A stretch of 64,000 nucleotides of DNA from CAWIUB01 sp963839175 (GCA_963839175.1 CAWIUB010000011.1:122826-186825); one strand, 5' to 3'. Counted from the stretch's first letter, positions 44,214 through 54,239 are shown. Numbers and translations are program-made. Notes: generated by a model not told the origin, from the sequence alone.

Positions 44214-45068
44214 TCATGGTGGCGGTGCGGTGCGCGCGACAGCCGGGGGCGGTAGGCCGATCTGATGTGCCGTCGGCAGCGACGCGGCAACCTGGGCCAT
44301 GTGCCGGTAGCGGGCGTCGCGGGTCATCCCCATGAAATGCACCGCCTGCGGCTCGGGGACGATGGGGCGTCCCCGGTAGGAGGCGGCGCTGCTATTGAAC
44401 AGGTTCTCCGGTACCCGCCCGCCGAGGTAGGGCTGGTTCCAGCCCGGCGGCAGCCAGCTCGTGCCGGCCAGGTACCGGCTGCCGGGGCCCGGTCGCGCCC
44501 ACCAGTATTCAGTATCGCCGCGGTTCCACCCCAACGCTGCGAGCACCGCTCCCTGGTCGGCCCACGGACCGGGCTGCTGCCCGGCCGCCTGCACGGCGTC
44601 GAGGAACTGGAACGCCGCCGGACACGAGCGCATCACCCACACCCCGGTGTTCGGGTTGACCCGATGCTCGTGCGGCACCTGCTCGATCGCCAGCGCCTGG
44701 AAGTGGTCCGGATGCAGGTGCGCGGCGATGTCTTCATCGTCGCGGACGATCAGCACGTCGGCGTCCAGCCACACCGCCAGCCGGTAACGGCTCAGCGCGC
44801 CCCGCAGCAGGCCGATCTTGGCCCACTTGGCCCGCTGCGCGGCGTCGGCGCCGTCGCCGTCGTCCGGCACATCCACCGCCTGGACGTCGTACCCCCACCG
44901 GCCAGCAAACCGGCCGAAGGTGGGCAGCGCCAGATCGTGCAGCACCGCGCGCATCCGCGGACCGGCAGCAGTCACCAGCAACCCCACCGGCTCCACCGGG
45001 ACCGGCGACTCCCACACCGTCACCGGCACACCCACGGTGCATGCGCATCCAGCACACGAGCAGCACAC
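44214..45068 (-). CDS. GT-A-fold glycosyltransferase-like protein (GT34-like)
   Basis: 284 residues. FGRFAGRWGYDVQAVDV, KWAKIGLLRGALSRYRLAVW, the metal-binding DxD in LDADVLIVRDDEDIAAHL, EHRVNPNTGVWVMRSCPAAF, WADQGAVLAALGW, QAVHFMGMTRDARYRHM follow the layout of galactosyl/mannosyl transferases of the GMA12/MNN10 type. The start is uncertain: the first 15 residues are Cys-rich and unlike the family, so a GTG 15-20 codons in is possible. Sugar donor and acceptor unknown. Confidence 0.65.
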   Translation of the reverse strand: MCCSCAGCACTVGVPVTVWESPVPVEPVGLLVTAAGPRMRAVLHDLALPTFGRFAGRWGYDVQAVDVPDDGDGADAAQRAKWAKIGLLRGALSRYRLAVWLDADVLIVRDDEDIAAHLHPDHFQALAIEQVPHEHRVNPNTGVWVMRSCPAAFQFLDAVQAAGQQPGPWADQGAVLAALGWNRGDTEYWWARPGPGSRYLAGTSWLPPGWNQPYLGGRVPENLFNSSAASYRGRPIVPEPQAVHFMGMTRDARYRHMAQVAASLPTAHQIGLPPPAVARTAPPP

Positions 45069-45201
45069 CGCCGGCAGATGAATCCACCGCGCCTACTAGC
45101 CAACACGCAGGACAATTGCCGGCAACCACACGGTGCCCGGAGGTCAACGCCCCGCAGCGTTCGATCCCCAGCACAACCGACGGGCGTGTCATCATTGTCG
45201 G

Positions 45202-45960
45202 GTGAAGGTCCGGCGAGGGCTTGGCCGAGACAGGTTGGCGGTGCTGGCGGGACTGGCGGCGCCGCTGGCGCTGACAGCGATCCTCGTGCCGTTTCGGACC
45301 AGTTTCCCCAACACCGACGCCGCTTTGGCGCTGCTGCTGGTAGTCGTGGCCGTCGCGGCGAACGGGTACCGGCTGGCCGGTGTACTGGCGGCGTTATCGA
45401 CGGCGGTGTGGTTCGACTTCTTCTTAACCCGGCCCTACGAACGGTTCAGCATTTCCCGCCGCGCGGATATCGAGACGACCATCTTGCTGCTCGTGATTGG
45501 CGTGGCGGTGACCGAACTGGCGGTCTGGGGGCGCCGCGAGCACGCGGCCGCCAGCAGGCGGGCGGGTTACCTCGACGGCATCTCCGCCACCGCGCAGGCG
45601 GTGGCGGCAGGGGGCTCCGCGTCAGAACTGATCGAGCAGGTATCCAGGCAGCTGACTGAGTTGCTGTCATTGCGTACCTGCCGCTTCCAATACGGTGTCG
45701 CGGGGCTGGGTGAACCGGCCCGGTTGCAGCACAACGGTCAGGTCACGGAAGGGCACAGGACATGGGACGTCGAGGTTGAGGGGCTGCCCCAAAACACCGA
45801 AACCGAACTACTCGTGGAGAGCGGAGGCCTGTTCCAGGGCCGGTTCTTGATGAGCGCGAACCCAGGTGCGCATCCCACTCTTGAGCAGCGGCTCGTAGCC
45901 ATAGCATTCGCCGACCAGGTTGGTGGCGCATTGGCCCGAACGCAGCCGGCTAGGCGATGA
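45202..45960 (+). CDS. DUF4118 membrane protein (stand-alone KdpD-like sensor module)
   Basis: 252 residues from the GTG at 45202. Four membrane segments (AVLAGLAAPLALTAILVPF, ALALLLVVVAVAANGY, AGVLAALSTAVWFDFFLTRP, TTILLLVIGVAVTELAVWGR) are the DUF4118 unit found inside KdpD. A GAF-like domain follows (ISATAQAVAAGGSASELIEQ, VSRQLTELLSLRTCRFQYGV, LEQRLVAIAFADQVGGALAR). No kinase domain is present. Encoded convergently to kdpE, it could modulate KdpD signalling or be a separate sensor. Confidence 0.72.
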   Translation: MKVRRGLGRDRLAVLAGLAAPLALTAILVPFRTSFPNTDAALALLLVVVAVAANGYRLAGVLAALSTAVWFDFFLTRPYERFSISRRADIETTILLLVIGVAVTELAVWGRREHAAASRRAGYLDGISATAQAVAAGGSASELIEQVSRQLTELLSLRTCRFQYGVAGLGEPARLQHNGQVTEGHRTWDVEVEGLPQNTETELLVESGGLFQGRFLMSANPGAHPTLEQRLVAIAFADQVGGALARTQPARR

Positions 45961-46110
45961 AGCGACTCGCGGCCGTCAAGCCTAGCCTTGCCGGCTCGCG
46001 CACGATCCCTGCTGCCCCGTCACTTGGCCATGTGGGCACGACATTCCTCCTCCGCGGTGCCTGCCGTTTGTTTGGCGGCGGCGCGCGGTCGGGTTTGGGC
46101 GGGGGTTCGG

Positions 46111-46800
46111 TCAGGGTTGGTAGCGGTAGCCCATGCCGGGTTCGGTGAGCAGGTAGCGGGGGCGGCTGGGTTGGGGTTCGAGTTTGCGGCGAAGTTGGGC
46201 CAGGTAGATGCGAAGGTAGCTGGGGTCGCTGTGGTCGGCGTCGCCGTGCAGCGCGGTGAGGAGTTCGCGGGCGGTGATGAGGGTGCTGGGGTGGCGGAGC
46301 AGGATTTCGAGGATGCGCCATTCGGTCGGAGTGAGGTGGATGGTACTGGGTGGCGAGCTGTCAGTTTGGTGGATGAGACGGGCGGTGAGGTCGACCCGGA
46401 TGGCGCCGAGGGTGACCGTTGTGGTGGGCGGGGCGAGGCTGGCTCGGCGGACGGCGGCGCGGAGTCGGGCGAGGAGTTCGTTCATGTCGAAGGGTTTGCC
46501 GACGTAGTCGACGGCGCCGAGGTCGAGGGCGGCGATTTTGTCGTGGCTGCCGGTGCGGGCGGAGAGCACGAGGATGGGGAGGGCGGGGTTTTGCGGGTGG
46601 AGGCGTCGGATCACGTCGAGGCCGTCCAGGTCGGGTAGCCCGAGGTCGAGGATGATGAGGTCGGGTGTGTGTTGGTTGGCTTGGGCGAGGGCGGCCGCGC
46701 CGGTGGCGGCGGTGGTGACCTGGTAGCCGCGGTGTGTCAGGTTCAGTTGCAGGGCGCGCAGCAGTTGGGGTTCGTCCTCGACGACGAGCACGTGGGTCAT
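46111..46800 (-). CDS. kdpE: KdpE response regulator
   Basis: 229 residues. Receiver with VLVVEDEPQLLRALQLNLTH, D52 in LIILDLGLPDLDGLDVI and K in VDYVGKPFDMNELLARLRAA; winged-helix output with IHLTPTEWRILEILLRHPST, SDPSYLRIYLAQLRRKLEPQ and LLTEPGMGYRYQP. The last two blocks are KdpE-specific. Its ATG overlaps the kdpD stop (ATGA). It activates kdpFABC transcription at low potassium or high osmolarity. The codons use more T and A than kdpD, and the Pro-rich linker is unusual. Confidence 0.92.
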   Translation of the reverse strand: MTHVLVVEDEPQLLRALQLNLTHRGYQVTTAATGAAALAQANQHTPDLIILDLGLPDLDGLDVIRRLHPQNPALPILVLSARTGSHDKIAALDLGAVDYVGKPFDMNELLARLRAAVRRASLAPPTTTVTLGAIRVDLTARLIHQTDSSPPSTIHLTPTEWRILEILLRHPSTLITARELLTALHGDADHSDPSYLRIYLAQLRRKLEPQPSRPRYLLTEPGMGYRYQP

Positions 46801-49406
46801 GGGCTGGCCAGGTCGAGCGCCTGGCTGATGGCCGGCGTAGCCGTGCTGTCGGGGGCTTTGGGTAGGGCGATGACTGCGGTGAGTCCGCCGCCGGGCGTGT
46901 CGTCGAGGGTGAGGGTGCCGTGCATGGCGTGGACGAAGCCGCGAGCGATGGCTAGGCCGAGGCCAACGCCCGCCCCGGTGCCGGTGCTGTGGTCGTCGCG
47001 GCGTTGGAAGGGTGCGAACACCGCCTCGCGGTCCGCCGGTGGGATGCCGGGTCCGCGGTCGATGACCCGGACTTCGACGCTGTCGCCGTGCGCGCTGGCG
47101 GCCAGGTGCACCTGCTGGTCGGCTGGTGTGTAGCGGAAGGCGTTTTCGATCAGGTTGGCGATGACACGTTCGAGCAGGCCTGGGTCGGCAAGGGCCTCGG
47201 GCAGGGTAGTGGGGACGTCGAGGTCGACCTGGCGGCCGTCCGCGGTGTGGTCGAGGGCGCGGCTGACGACGTCGTCGACGCCGACCGGCCGCGGGGACAC
47301 GGAGAGCACGCCGGCTTGCAGCCGGGACAGGTCGAGCAGGTTGGTGACCAGGGCGGTGAGCCGGTCCAGGGCGGCGTCGGCGCTGGCGAGCAGCTCCCGG
47401 CGGTCGGCTTCGCTCCATTCGACGTCGGGGCTGCGCAGGCTTGAGACGGCCGCTTTGGCCGAGGCGATCGGGGTGCGCAGGTCGTGGCTGACGGCGTTGA
47501 GCAACGCGGTCCGCAGTCGGTCGACCTCGGCCACGGTGGCGGCGGCGTCGGCGGCTTCGGCGAGGCGCCGCTGCTGGTAGGCGACGGCGACTTGCGCGGC
47601 GAACGCGGTCAGCACGCGTTGGTCTTCGGCGGCCAGGGTTCGGCCGCGCAGCACCAGGGTGAGGTCTTCGCCGGCGGGGGCCTCGGTGTCGCCGTCTTCG
47701 GGGCGTAGGCACGGGTCGTCGCCGACGCTGGCGATGCAGGACCAGGTGCCGCGCAGCCCGCCGGTGGTCCGGGTGTGGGGAGCGGCGCCGACGCTGGCCG
47801 GTGCGCCGGTGTCGCGGCGCAGCAGGGTGACGCTGTGCACGGCGAAGGTCTCCTTTACGCGTTGCAGCAGGGCGGGCAGTGCCTGCTCGCCGCGCAGCAC
47901 GCTGCCGGCCAGCGTGGACAGGGTTTCGGCTTCGGCGTTGGACCGGGCGGCTTCGACGGTGCGGCGGGCGGCAAGGTCGACGACCCGCGAGACCAGCACC
48001 GCGATGAGCACGAAGACGATCAGCGCGAGGACGTTCTCGGTCGCGGAGATGGTGAAGGTGTGGATGGGTGGGACGAAGTAGTAGTTGAGGAGCAGACTGC
48101 CTACGATGGCGGCGGCGAAGGCTGGGTAGAAGCCGCCGATGAGGCTGACGATGACCACGGCGAGCAGGAACAGCGCCAGGTCGCTGCCGAGGCTCAGGTC
48201 GCTGCGCCACAGCGCGCACAGCGGTACGAGCAGTGCGAACAGCGCGGCGCCGGTAACCAGTCCGGCGATGCGCCGGCGGATGGTCAGCCCGCCGGTCAGC
48301 CGGGGCAGCACGCGTCCCTTGCCGACGTAGTCGTGGGTGACGACGTGCACGTCGATCGACCCGGACCGGCGGGCGATCGTCATCCCGGTGCCCGGGCCGG
48401 TGAGTGCGGCGACCACCGCATTGCGGCGGCTGGCGCCGATGACGATCTGGGTGGCGTTGTTGGCGCGGGCGAACTCGAGCACCGATTCGGCGACGTCGTC
48501 GCCGATCACCGAGTGGTAGCTGCCGCCCAGCGACTCGACGAGCAGCCGCTGCTGGTCCAGCGCCGCGATGCTGGAGCCGGCCAGCCCGTCGCTGCGCGCG
48601 ATGTGCACGGCCAGCAGCTCCCCGCCGGTGGCTCGGGCGGCGATCCGGGCGGCCCGCCGGACCAGGACGTCACCCTCCGGGCCGCCGGTGAGCGCGACGA
48701 CGACGCGTTCGCGGGTCTCCCAGGTGGCCGCGATGCCGTGCTGCTCGCGGTAGCGCTGCAGCCCCTCCTCGACGCTGTCGGCCAGCCACAGCAGGGCCAG
48801 CTCACGCAGCGCGGTCAGGTTGCCCGGGCGGAAGTAGTTGGACAGTGCCGCGTCGACCTTTTCGGGTGCGTAGATGTTGCCGTGTGCCATCCGTCGCCGC
48901 AGCGCCTCGGGGGTCATGTCGACCAGCTCGACCTGCTCGGCCGCACGCACCACGGAGTCAGGAACGGTCTCCCGCTGCGGGACACCGGTGATGGCCTGGA
49001 CCACGTCGTTGAGCGACTCGAGGTGCTGGATGTTCACGGTGCTGATCACGGTGATCCCCGCCTCGAGCAGCCGCTCGATGTCCTGCCACCGCTTCGGGTG
49101 CTGCGAACCGGGCACGTTCGTGTGCGCCAGCTCGTCGACCAGCGCCACCTGGGGATGCCGGTCCAGTACGGCCTGCAGATCCATCTCACCGAACCTTGCG
49201 CCGCGGTAGGTGATCTCACGGCGTGGGACGACCTCGAGCCCGCTGATCAGCTCGGCGGTATGCACCCGATCGTGGGTCTCGATGAACGCGGCGACGACGT
49301 CGGCGCCGCGGCCGGCGCGCCGATGACCTTCCTCGAGCATGGCGTACGTCTTGCCCACCCCGGGCGCCGCGCCGAGATACACGCGTAGCGTGCCGCGATC
49401 CGCCAT
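46797..49406 (-). CDS. kdpD: KdpD sensor histidine kinase
   Basis: 869 residues, intact. N-terminal KdpD domain with Walker A GAAPGVGKTYAMLEEGH (12-20) and VALVDELAHTNVPGS; USP-like domain (about 230-365); four DUF4118 membrane helices (about 385-485); GAF domain; HisKA with LLNAVSHDLRTPIASAKAAV; ATPase boxes NLIENAFRYT, VIDRGPGIP and GVGLGLAIARGFVHAMHGTL. It senses potassium/turgor and phosphorylates KdpE. The start ATG at 49406 is 20 nt after kdpC. Confidence 0.95.
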   Translation of the reverse strand: MADRGTLRVYLGAAPGVGKTYAMLEEGHRRAGRGADVVAAFIETHDRVHTAELISGLEVVPRREITYRGARFGEMDLQAVLDRHPQVALVDELAHTNVPGSQHPKRWQDIERLLEAGITVISTVNIQHLESLNDVVQAITGVPQRETVPDSVVRAAEQVELVDMTPEALRRRMAHGNIYAPEKVDAALSNYFRPGNLTALRELALLWLADSVEEGLQRYREQHGIAATWETRERVVVALTGGPEGDVLVRRAARIAARATGGELLAVHIARSDGLAGSSIAALDQQRLLVESLGGSYHSVIGDDVAESVLEFARANNATQIVIGASRRNAVVAALTGPGTGMTIARRSGSIDVHVVTHDYVGKGRVLPRLTGGLTIRRRIAGLVTGAALFALLVPLCALWRSDLSLGSDLALFLLAVVIVSLIGGFYPAFAAAIVGSLLLNYYFVPPIHTFTISATENVLALIVFVLIAVLVSRVVDLAARRTVEAARSNAEAETLSTLAGSVLRGEQALPALLQRVKETFAVHSVTLLRRDTGAPASVGAAPHTRTTGGLRGTWSCIASVGDDPCLRPEDGDTEAPAGEDLTLVLRGRTLAAEDQRVLTAFAAQVAVAYQQRRLAEAADAAATVAEVDRLRTALLNAVSHDLRTPIASAKAAVSSLRSPDVEWSEADRRELLASADAALDRLTALVTNLLDLSRLQAGVLSVSPRPVGVDDVVSRALDHTADGRQVDLDVPTTLPEALADPGLLERVIANLIENAFRYTPADQQVHLAASAHGDSVEVRVIDRGPGIPPADREAVFAPFQRRDDHSTGTGAGVGLGLAIARGFVHAMHGTLTLDDTPGGGLTAVIALPKAPDSTATPAISQALDLASP

Positions 49407-49426
49407 GGCCGCCTCCCGTCCCGACG

Positions 49427-50329
49427 CTACTTCGTGTAGGGGTAGCGCGCGTCCAGCGCCAAGTTAAGCTGCAGGACGTTCACCCGCGGCTCACCGAGGA
49501 AGCCGAGATCACGGTCAGCCTGGTACTTGCTGACCAGCGCCGCGACCTGTCCGACGGTGACACCGCGGGCTTTCGCCACCCGAGGCTCCTGCAGCCGCGC
49601 GTACGCCGGGCTGATCTCCGGATCCAGGCCCGAGCCGGACGCGGTGACCGCATCGGCGGGAACCAGCGGGTGGGTGGGCGCGTCGCCGCGGATGGGCACG
49701 ATCTGACCTTTGCTGTAGTCCTCGCCGAACTTGGCGAGCTCGACGGGGACGCCGTGGTAGCTGGTGAGGAACGGCTTGGCGGGCGCGGTCTGGTTGATGC
49801 TGATCACCCGGGTGATGGTGCCGTGGTAACCGGGACCGGACCGGAACACCGCGAGGACCGCACCCACTCCGTCGGGGGTGCAGAACGGGCGGGCGCCGTC
49901 GACGCCTTCCAGCTGTCCGATGGCGAGGCTGCGCGAGCACACCTGGGTGAGCAGGCTCTGTTTCCCGGTGTCGCTCTTGTCGGCCGGGTTGGGCAGCGTG
50001 TCGACGATCGACTCGGGACCGAGGTTGCTGGCGCTTGACGCGGTCGGGTCATACCCGTCGCCGGCCGCGGACGGCCGGGACTGGAAGTACTGCACGAGCG
50101 CGTTGCCCTTGTCGTCGGTGAACGACTGGCCGATGATCTTCGAGCCGACGACCTTGCCCGCCTGGCTGATCTGCGACCCGTCGGCGCGGCTGTTCAGGCC
50201 GGGGATCTGGGCGATGCCGGTGATCAGCAGCGGGTAGCCCACGCCGACGATCACGGTCAGGACGAGCAGCATGCGCAGCGACGCGCTGAGCTGGCGCAGC
50301 AGATTGGCAAAAGCACGCATGCGGGTCAC
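49427..50329 (-). CDS. kdpC: KdpC subunit of the potassium P-type ATPase (enlarged)
   Basis: 300 residues versus about 190 in E. coli. Family blocks: one N-terminal membrane helix (LRMLLVLTVIVGVGYPLLIT), VVGSKIIGQSFTDDKGNALV, YFQSRPSAAGDGYDP, ASSASNLGPES and, at the end, DAVTASGSGLDPEISPAYAR, LQEPRVAKARGVT and GEPRVNVLQLNLALDARYP. About 100 extra residues (roughly 105-205), with a CSRS...PFCTP cysteine pair, lie between the two halves on the extracytoplasmic side. The GTG start overlaps the kdpB stop. KdpC couples the KdpA channel to the KdpB pump. Confidence 0.92.
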   Translation of the reverse strand: MTRMRAFANLLRQLSASLRMLLVLTVIVGVGYPLLITGIAQIPGLNSRADGSQISQAGKVVGSKIIGQSFTDDKGNALVQYFQSRPSAAGDGYDPTASSASNLGPESIVDTLPNPADKSDTGKQSLLTQVCSRSLAIGQLEGVDGARPFCTPDGVGAVLAVFRSGPGYHGTITRVISINQTAPAKPFLTSYHGVPVELAKFGEDYSKGQIVPIRGDAPTHPLVPADAVTASGSGLDPEISPAYARLQEPRVAKARGVTVGQVAALVSKYQADRDLGFLGEPRVNVLQLNLALDARYPYTK

Positions 50330-52489
50330 CGGATCCCGGGGAGGAATTGGATGATCACGTCGATGAGCTTGATACCGAGGAACGGCAACACGATGCCGCC
50401 CAGGCCGTAGATCCAGATGTTGCGGCGCAGCATGGCGGTGGCGCTCGACGGCCGGTAACGCACGCCGCGCAACGCCAACGGGATCAGCGCGACGATGATC
50501 AGCGCGTTGAAGATCACCGCCGACAGGATCGCCGACTCGGGCGAGTGCAGCCGCATGATGTTCAGCTTGTCCAGGCCCGGGTACACGGCGGCGAACATCG
50601 CCGGGATGATCGCGAAGTACTTCGCTACGTCGTTGGCGATGGAGAACGTGGTAAGCGCGCCACGGGTGATCAGCAGCTGCTTGCCAATCTCGACGATCTC
50701 GATCAGCTTGGTCGGGTCGGAGTCGAGGTCGACCATGTTGCCGGCCTCCTTCGCCGCCGACGTGCCGGTGTTCATCGCCACGCCGACGTCCGCCTGAGCA
50801 AGCGCCGGCGCGTCGTTGGTGCCGTCGCCGGTCATCGCGACCAGCTTGCCGCCCTGCTGCTCACGCTCGATCAGCGCCATCTTGTCCTCGGGCTTCGCCT
50901 CGGCGAGGAAGTCGTCTACCCCGGCCTCGTTCGCGATCGCCCGTGCGGTGAGGGGATTGTCGCCGGTGATCATCACGGTGCGGATGCCCATCCGACGCAG
51001 CTCGTCGAACCGCTGGGACATGCCCTCCTTCACGATGTCCTTGAGGTGGATGACACCGAGCACGGTCGGTGGGCCGCCGTCGACCCGCTCGGCGACCACC
51101 AGGGGCGTCCCACCGCCGGCGCTGATCCCGTCGACCAGTTCTGCAGTGCGCGCGGGGACGGTCCCACCGTTCTCGCGTACCCAGGCGGTCACCGCGCCGG
51201 CGGCACCCTTGCGGACCTGCCGGGCGGGGAGGCCGTCGACCGCGGAAAGGTCCACGCCGCTCATCCGGGTCTGCGCGGTAAACGCCACGAACGTGGCGTG
51301 CGTCAACTCCCCGGTGGCCCGCTCGCGCAGCCCATAACGGGTCTTGGCCAGCACCACCACCGAGCGCCCCTCCGGCGTCTCGTCAGCCAGCGACGACAAC
51401 TGCGCCGCACTCGCGAGATCATCGATGAGCGTGTCGCCGACCGGCATGAGGTCGGTCGCCTCCCGGTTGCCCAGGGTGATTGTGCCGGTCTTGTCCAGCA
51501 GCAGCGTGTCGACGTCGCCCGCCGCCTCGACCGCCCGGCCACTCATGGCGAGCACGTTGCGCTGCACCAGCCGATCCATGCCCGCGATGCCGATCGCCGA
51601 CAGCAACGCGCCGATCGTCGTCGGGATCAGGCAGACCAGCAGCGACACCATCACGATGCCGGTGATGCCGTTGGCGTCCAAAGCCGCGGTGTTGGGGATA
51701 CCCGACTGGTTGGCCTTGGAGAAGATGGCCAGCGGCTGCAGGGTCACCGTGGCGAGCAGAAAGATGATCGTCAACGAGGCCAACAGGATGTTCAACGCGA
51801 TCTCGTTCGGGGTCTTCTGCCGACGGGCGCCCTCGACCAGCGCGATCATCCTGTCGATGAAGCTCTCCCCCGGCCGCTGGGTGATCTGGACGACGATCCG
51901 GTCCGACAGCACCCGGGTACCGCCGGTCACCGAACTGCGGTCCCCGCCGCTCTCCCGGATCACCGGCGCGCTCTCCCCGGTGATCGCACTCTCGTCCACG
52001 CTCGCAATGCCGTCGATCACGTCGCCATCGCCCGGGATGACGTCGCCGGCCTCGCACACCACCCGGTCACCCTGCCGCAGCACCGGGGCCGGCACCGACT
52101 CCACCGCACCGGTGAACTCGTCCGGATGGACCAGGCGACGGGCGATCGTGTCGGTCTTCGCCCGCCGCAGCGCGTCTGCCTGCGCCTTGCCGCGCCCTTC
52201 CGCCACCGCCTCGGCCAGGTTGGCGAACAGCACGGTCAGCCACAGCCACACGACGATCAGCCAGGCGAACACGCTCGGTTGGGCCGCGGCGATCACCGTG
52301 GTGAATACCGCGCCGACCTCCACGATGAACATCACCGGGTTCTTGTAAAGAGTCGCTCGGGTCCAGCTTGCGCAGCGCGTCCGGCAGTGAGGTCCACAGC
52401 ATCCGCGGGTCCAGCAGCCCGGCCTGGACCCGGTGCGTGCTCACCGGCCGATACGGCTGCCCGGTCGGCGTCTTGAGCATGGTTGTCAT
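50326..52489 (-). CDS. kdpB: KdpB potassium-transporting P-type ATPase, frameshift near codon 45
   Basis: The ATG at 52489 (overlapping the kdpA stop, TGATG) gives TTMLKTPTGQPYRPVSTHRV, RMLWTSLPDALRKLDP. A one-base shift near 52350 then leads into the long frame TLYKNPVMFIVEVGAVFTTV. The remaining 669 residues are complete: ITGESAPVIRESG (A domain TGES), LLLDKTGTITLGNREATDLM (phosphorylated Asp), MITGDNPLTARAIANEAGVD, MTGDGTNDAPALAQADVGVA and the C-terminal helices. If the shift is real, only a restart at 52335 could make the pump, lacking the N-terminal tail. If it is an error, the gene is normal (about 710 residues). Confidence 0.9.
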
Positions 52490-54150
52490 CAGTGCAGACC
52501 CTCCGCAAGGGGACCGAGTGCCAGTGCCGGGAAGTAGGTCAGCGCGACCACGATCAACGTGACGCCGGTCAACATGCCGACGAACAGCAGCCGATGCGTC
52601 GGCAACGTGCCCTCCGACGCCGGCGTGGGCTTCTGCCGGGCCAACGAACCGGCCAGGCCCAGAACGAACACCATCGGCAGGAACCGGCCGAACAACATCG
52701 CCAGGCCCAGCGCGGTGTTGTACCAGACCGTGTTCACCGAGATCCCGGCGAACGCGCTGCCGTTGTTGTTCGCCGCCGAGGTGAACGCGTACAGCACCTC
52801 GGAGAACCCGTGCGGGCCGGTATTGAGCATCCCGGCGCGTTGACCGGGTAACGCCATGGCGACCGCCGTGCCGACCAGCACCACCAGCGGCGTGGTCAGC
52901 AGGTACAGCGAGGCGAACTTCACCTCCCGGCCGCCCAGTTTCTTGCCCAGGTACTCGGGTGTTCGACCGACCATCAACCCGGCCACGAACACCGTGATCA
53001 CCGCCAGCACCAACATCCCGTACAGGCCCGAGCCCGTCCCGCCCGGCGCCACCTCGCCGAGCATCATGTTCAGCAGCAGCGTCGCGCCGCCCAGGCTGGT
53101 GTACGAATCGTGGAAGCTGTCCACCGATCCGGTCGACGTCAACGTGGTCCCAGTCGCGAAGGTCGCCGAATTCGGAACACCGAAGCGGGTTTCCGTCCCT
53201 TCCGTGCTCGCGCCGACGGCCGTCGGCACCGTGCCGTGGTGCGCGGTCTGGAAGCCGATGTTGAAACCCACGCTCAGGATCGCCAGCAGCGCCATCACGG
53301 CTACGATCGCGTAGCCCTGCCGCCTGTCACCGATCATCGTGCCGAACGTGCGCGGCAGCGAGAACGAGATGCACAACAGCAGGAAGATCTCCAGCCAATT
53401 CGTCCACACCGTCGGGTTCTCCCACGGGTGCGACGAGTTGGCGTTGAAGAAGCCGCCGCCGTTGGTGCCCAGGTCCTTGATCGCCTCTTGGCTGGCCACC
53501 GGGCCGCCGGTGAGCGTCTGCGAACCACCGCTGATCGTGGCGACCGTGTGGTAGTGGTGGAAGTTCTCGATCATCCCCGCGCCGACGAACACGATCGCGA
53601 ACACGACGCAGATCGGCAGCAGGATACGCAGGCAGATCCGGGTCAGATCCACCCAGAAGTTGCCCAGCCGATCCGTGCGGTGGCGGGCGAACCCGCGCAC
53701 CAGCGCGATCGCCACCGCGATGCCCACCGCCGCCGACACGAAGTTTTGCACCGCAAGGCCCGCCATCTGCACCACATAGCCCAGCGCGTTCTCCCCCGAA
53801 TACGACTGCCAGTTGGTGTTGGTGACGAAACTCGCCGCCGTATTGAACGACTGGTCACTGGACATCTGCGGCACCGCGTACGGGTGGCCGAAGTTGTGCT
53901 GCAAGCGCAGGAACCCGTAGAGAAAGACCACCGACACGGCGCTGAACGCCAACATCGACCGCAGGTAACGCCCCCACGTCTGATCCGCGTCCGGGTCGAT
54001 GCCGCCGACGCGGTACACCGCGCGCTCCACGGCCAGATGCCGTTTGCCCGTGAGCACCCGCGCCATGTAATCGCCCAACGGCCTGTGCACCAAGGCGAGC
54101 GCAACAACCAGCGTACCGAGGAAGATTATCCCGGCCCAGGTATCGCTCAT
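52489..54150 (-). CDS. kdpA: KdpA potassium channel-like subunit
   Basis: 553 residues, ten membrane helices. GRYLRSMLAFSAVSVVFLYG, NTAASFVTNTNWQSYSGENA, KDLGTNGGGFFNANSSHPWE, LGEVAPGGTGSGLYGMLVLA, LGRTPEYLGKK-type loop, FTSAANNNGSAFAGISVNTV are the four selectivity-filter regions with their glycines. The ATG at 54150 overlaps the kdpF stop. Binds potassium with high affinity and delivers it to KdpB. Confidence 0.96.
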   Translation of the reverse strand: MSDTWAGIIFLGTLVVALALVHRPLGDYMARVLTGKRHLAVERAVYRVGGIDPDADQTWGRYLRSMLAFSAVSVVFLYGFLRLQHNFGHPYAVPQMSSDQSFNTAASFVTNTNWQSYSGENALGYVVQMAGLAVQNFVSAAVGIAVAIALVRGFARHRTDRLGNFWVDLTRICLRILLPICVVFAIVFVGAGMIENFHHYHTVATISGGSQTLTGGPVASQEAIKDLGTNGGGFFNANSSHPWENPTVWTNWLEIFLLLCISFSLPRTFGTMIGDRRQGYAIVAVMALLAILSVGFNIGFQTAHHGTVPTAVGASTEGTETRFGVPNSATFATGTTLTSTGSVDSFHDSYTSLGGATLLLNMMLGEVAPGGTGSGLYGMLVLAVITVFVAGLMVGRTPEYLGKKLGGREVKFASLYLLTTPLVVLVGTAVAMALPGQRAGMLNTGPHGFSEVLYAFTSAANNNGSAFAGISVNTVWYNTALGLAMLFGRFLPMVFVLGLAGSLARQKPTPASEGTLPTHRLLFVGMLTGVTLIVVALTYFPALALGPLAEGLH

Positions 54151-54239
54151 CAGAAGCGCTCCGGGAAGACCAGCGCCACCACCAGGAACACCACCACCAA
54201 CACCGACAAGATCAATCCGACGATATTCGCGATGCTCAC
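54150..54239 (-). CDS. kdpF: KdpF small subunit
   Basis: 29 residues: VSIANIVGLILSVLVVVFLV then VALVFPERF. A single membrane helix with the terminal PERF typical of KdpF, which stabilises the KdpABC complex. The GTG at 54239 overlaps the stop of the upstream micropeptide; its own TGA overlaps the kdpA ATG (ATGA). Confidence 0.92.
   Translation of the reverse strand: MSIANIVGLILSVLVVVFLVVALVFPERF

Noticed and set aside
47775..49388. A 537-codon plus-strand frame opposite kdpD
   Set aside because: Antisense shadow of a fully recognisable KdpD.
52336..52400. Programmed frameshifting in kdpB
   Set aside because: No slippery heptamer is present, and kdpB is not known to use frameshifting; a mutation or sequence error is simpler.
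50347..52476. A 709-codon plus-strand frame opposite kdpB
   Set aside because: His/Asp/Arg-rich shadow of a P-type ATPase gene; no domain visible.
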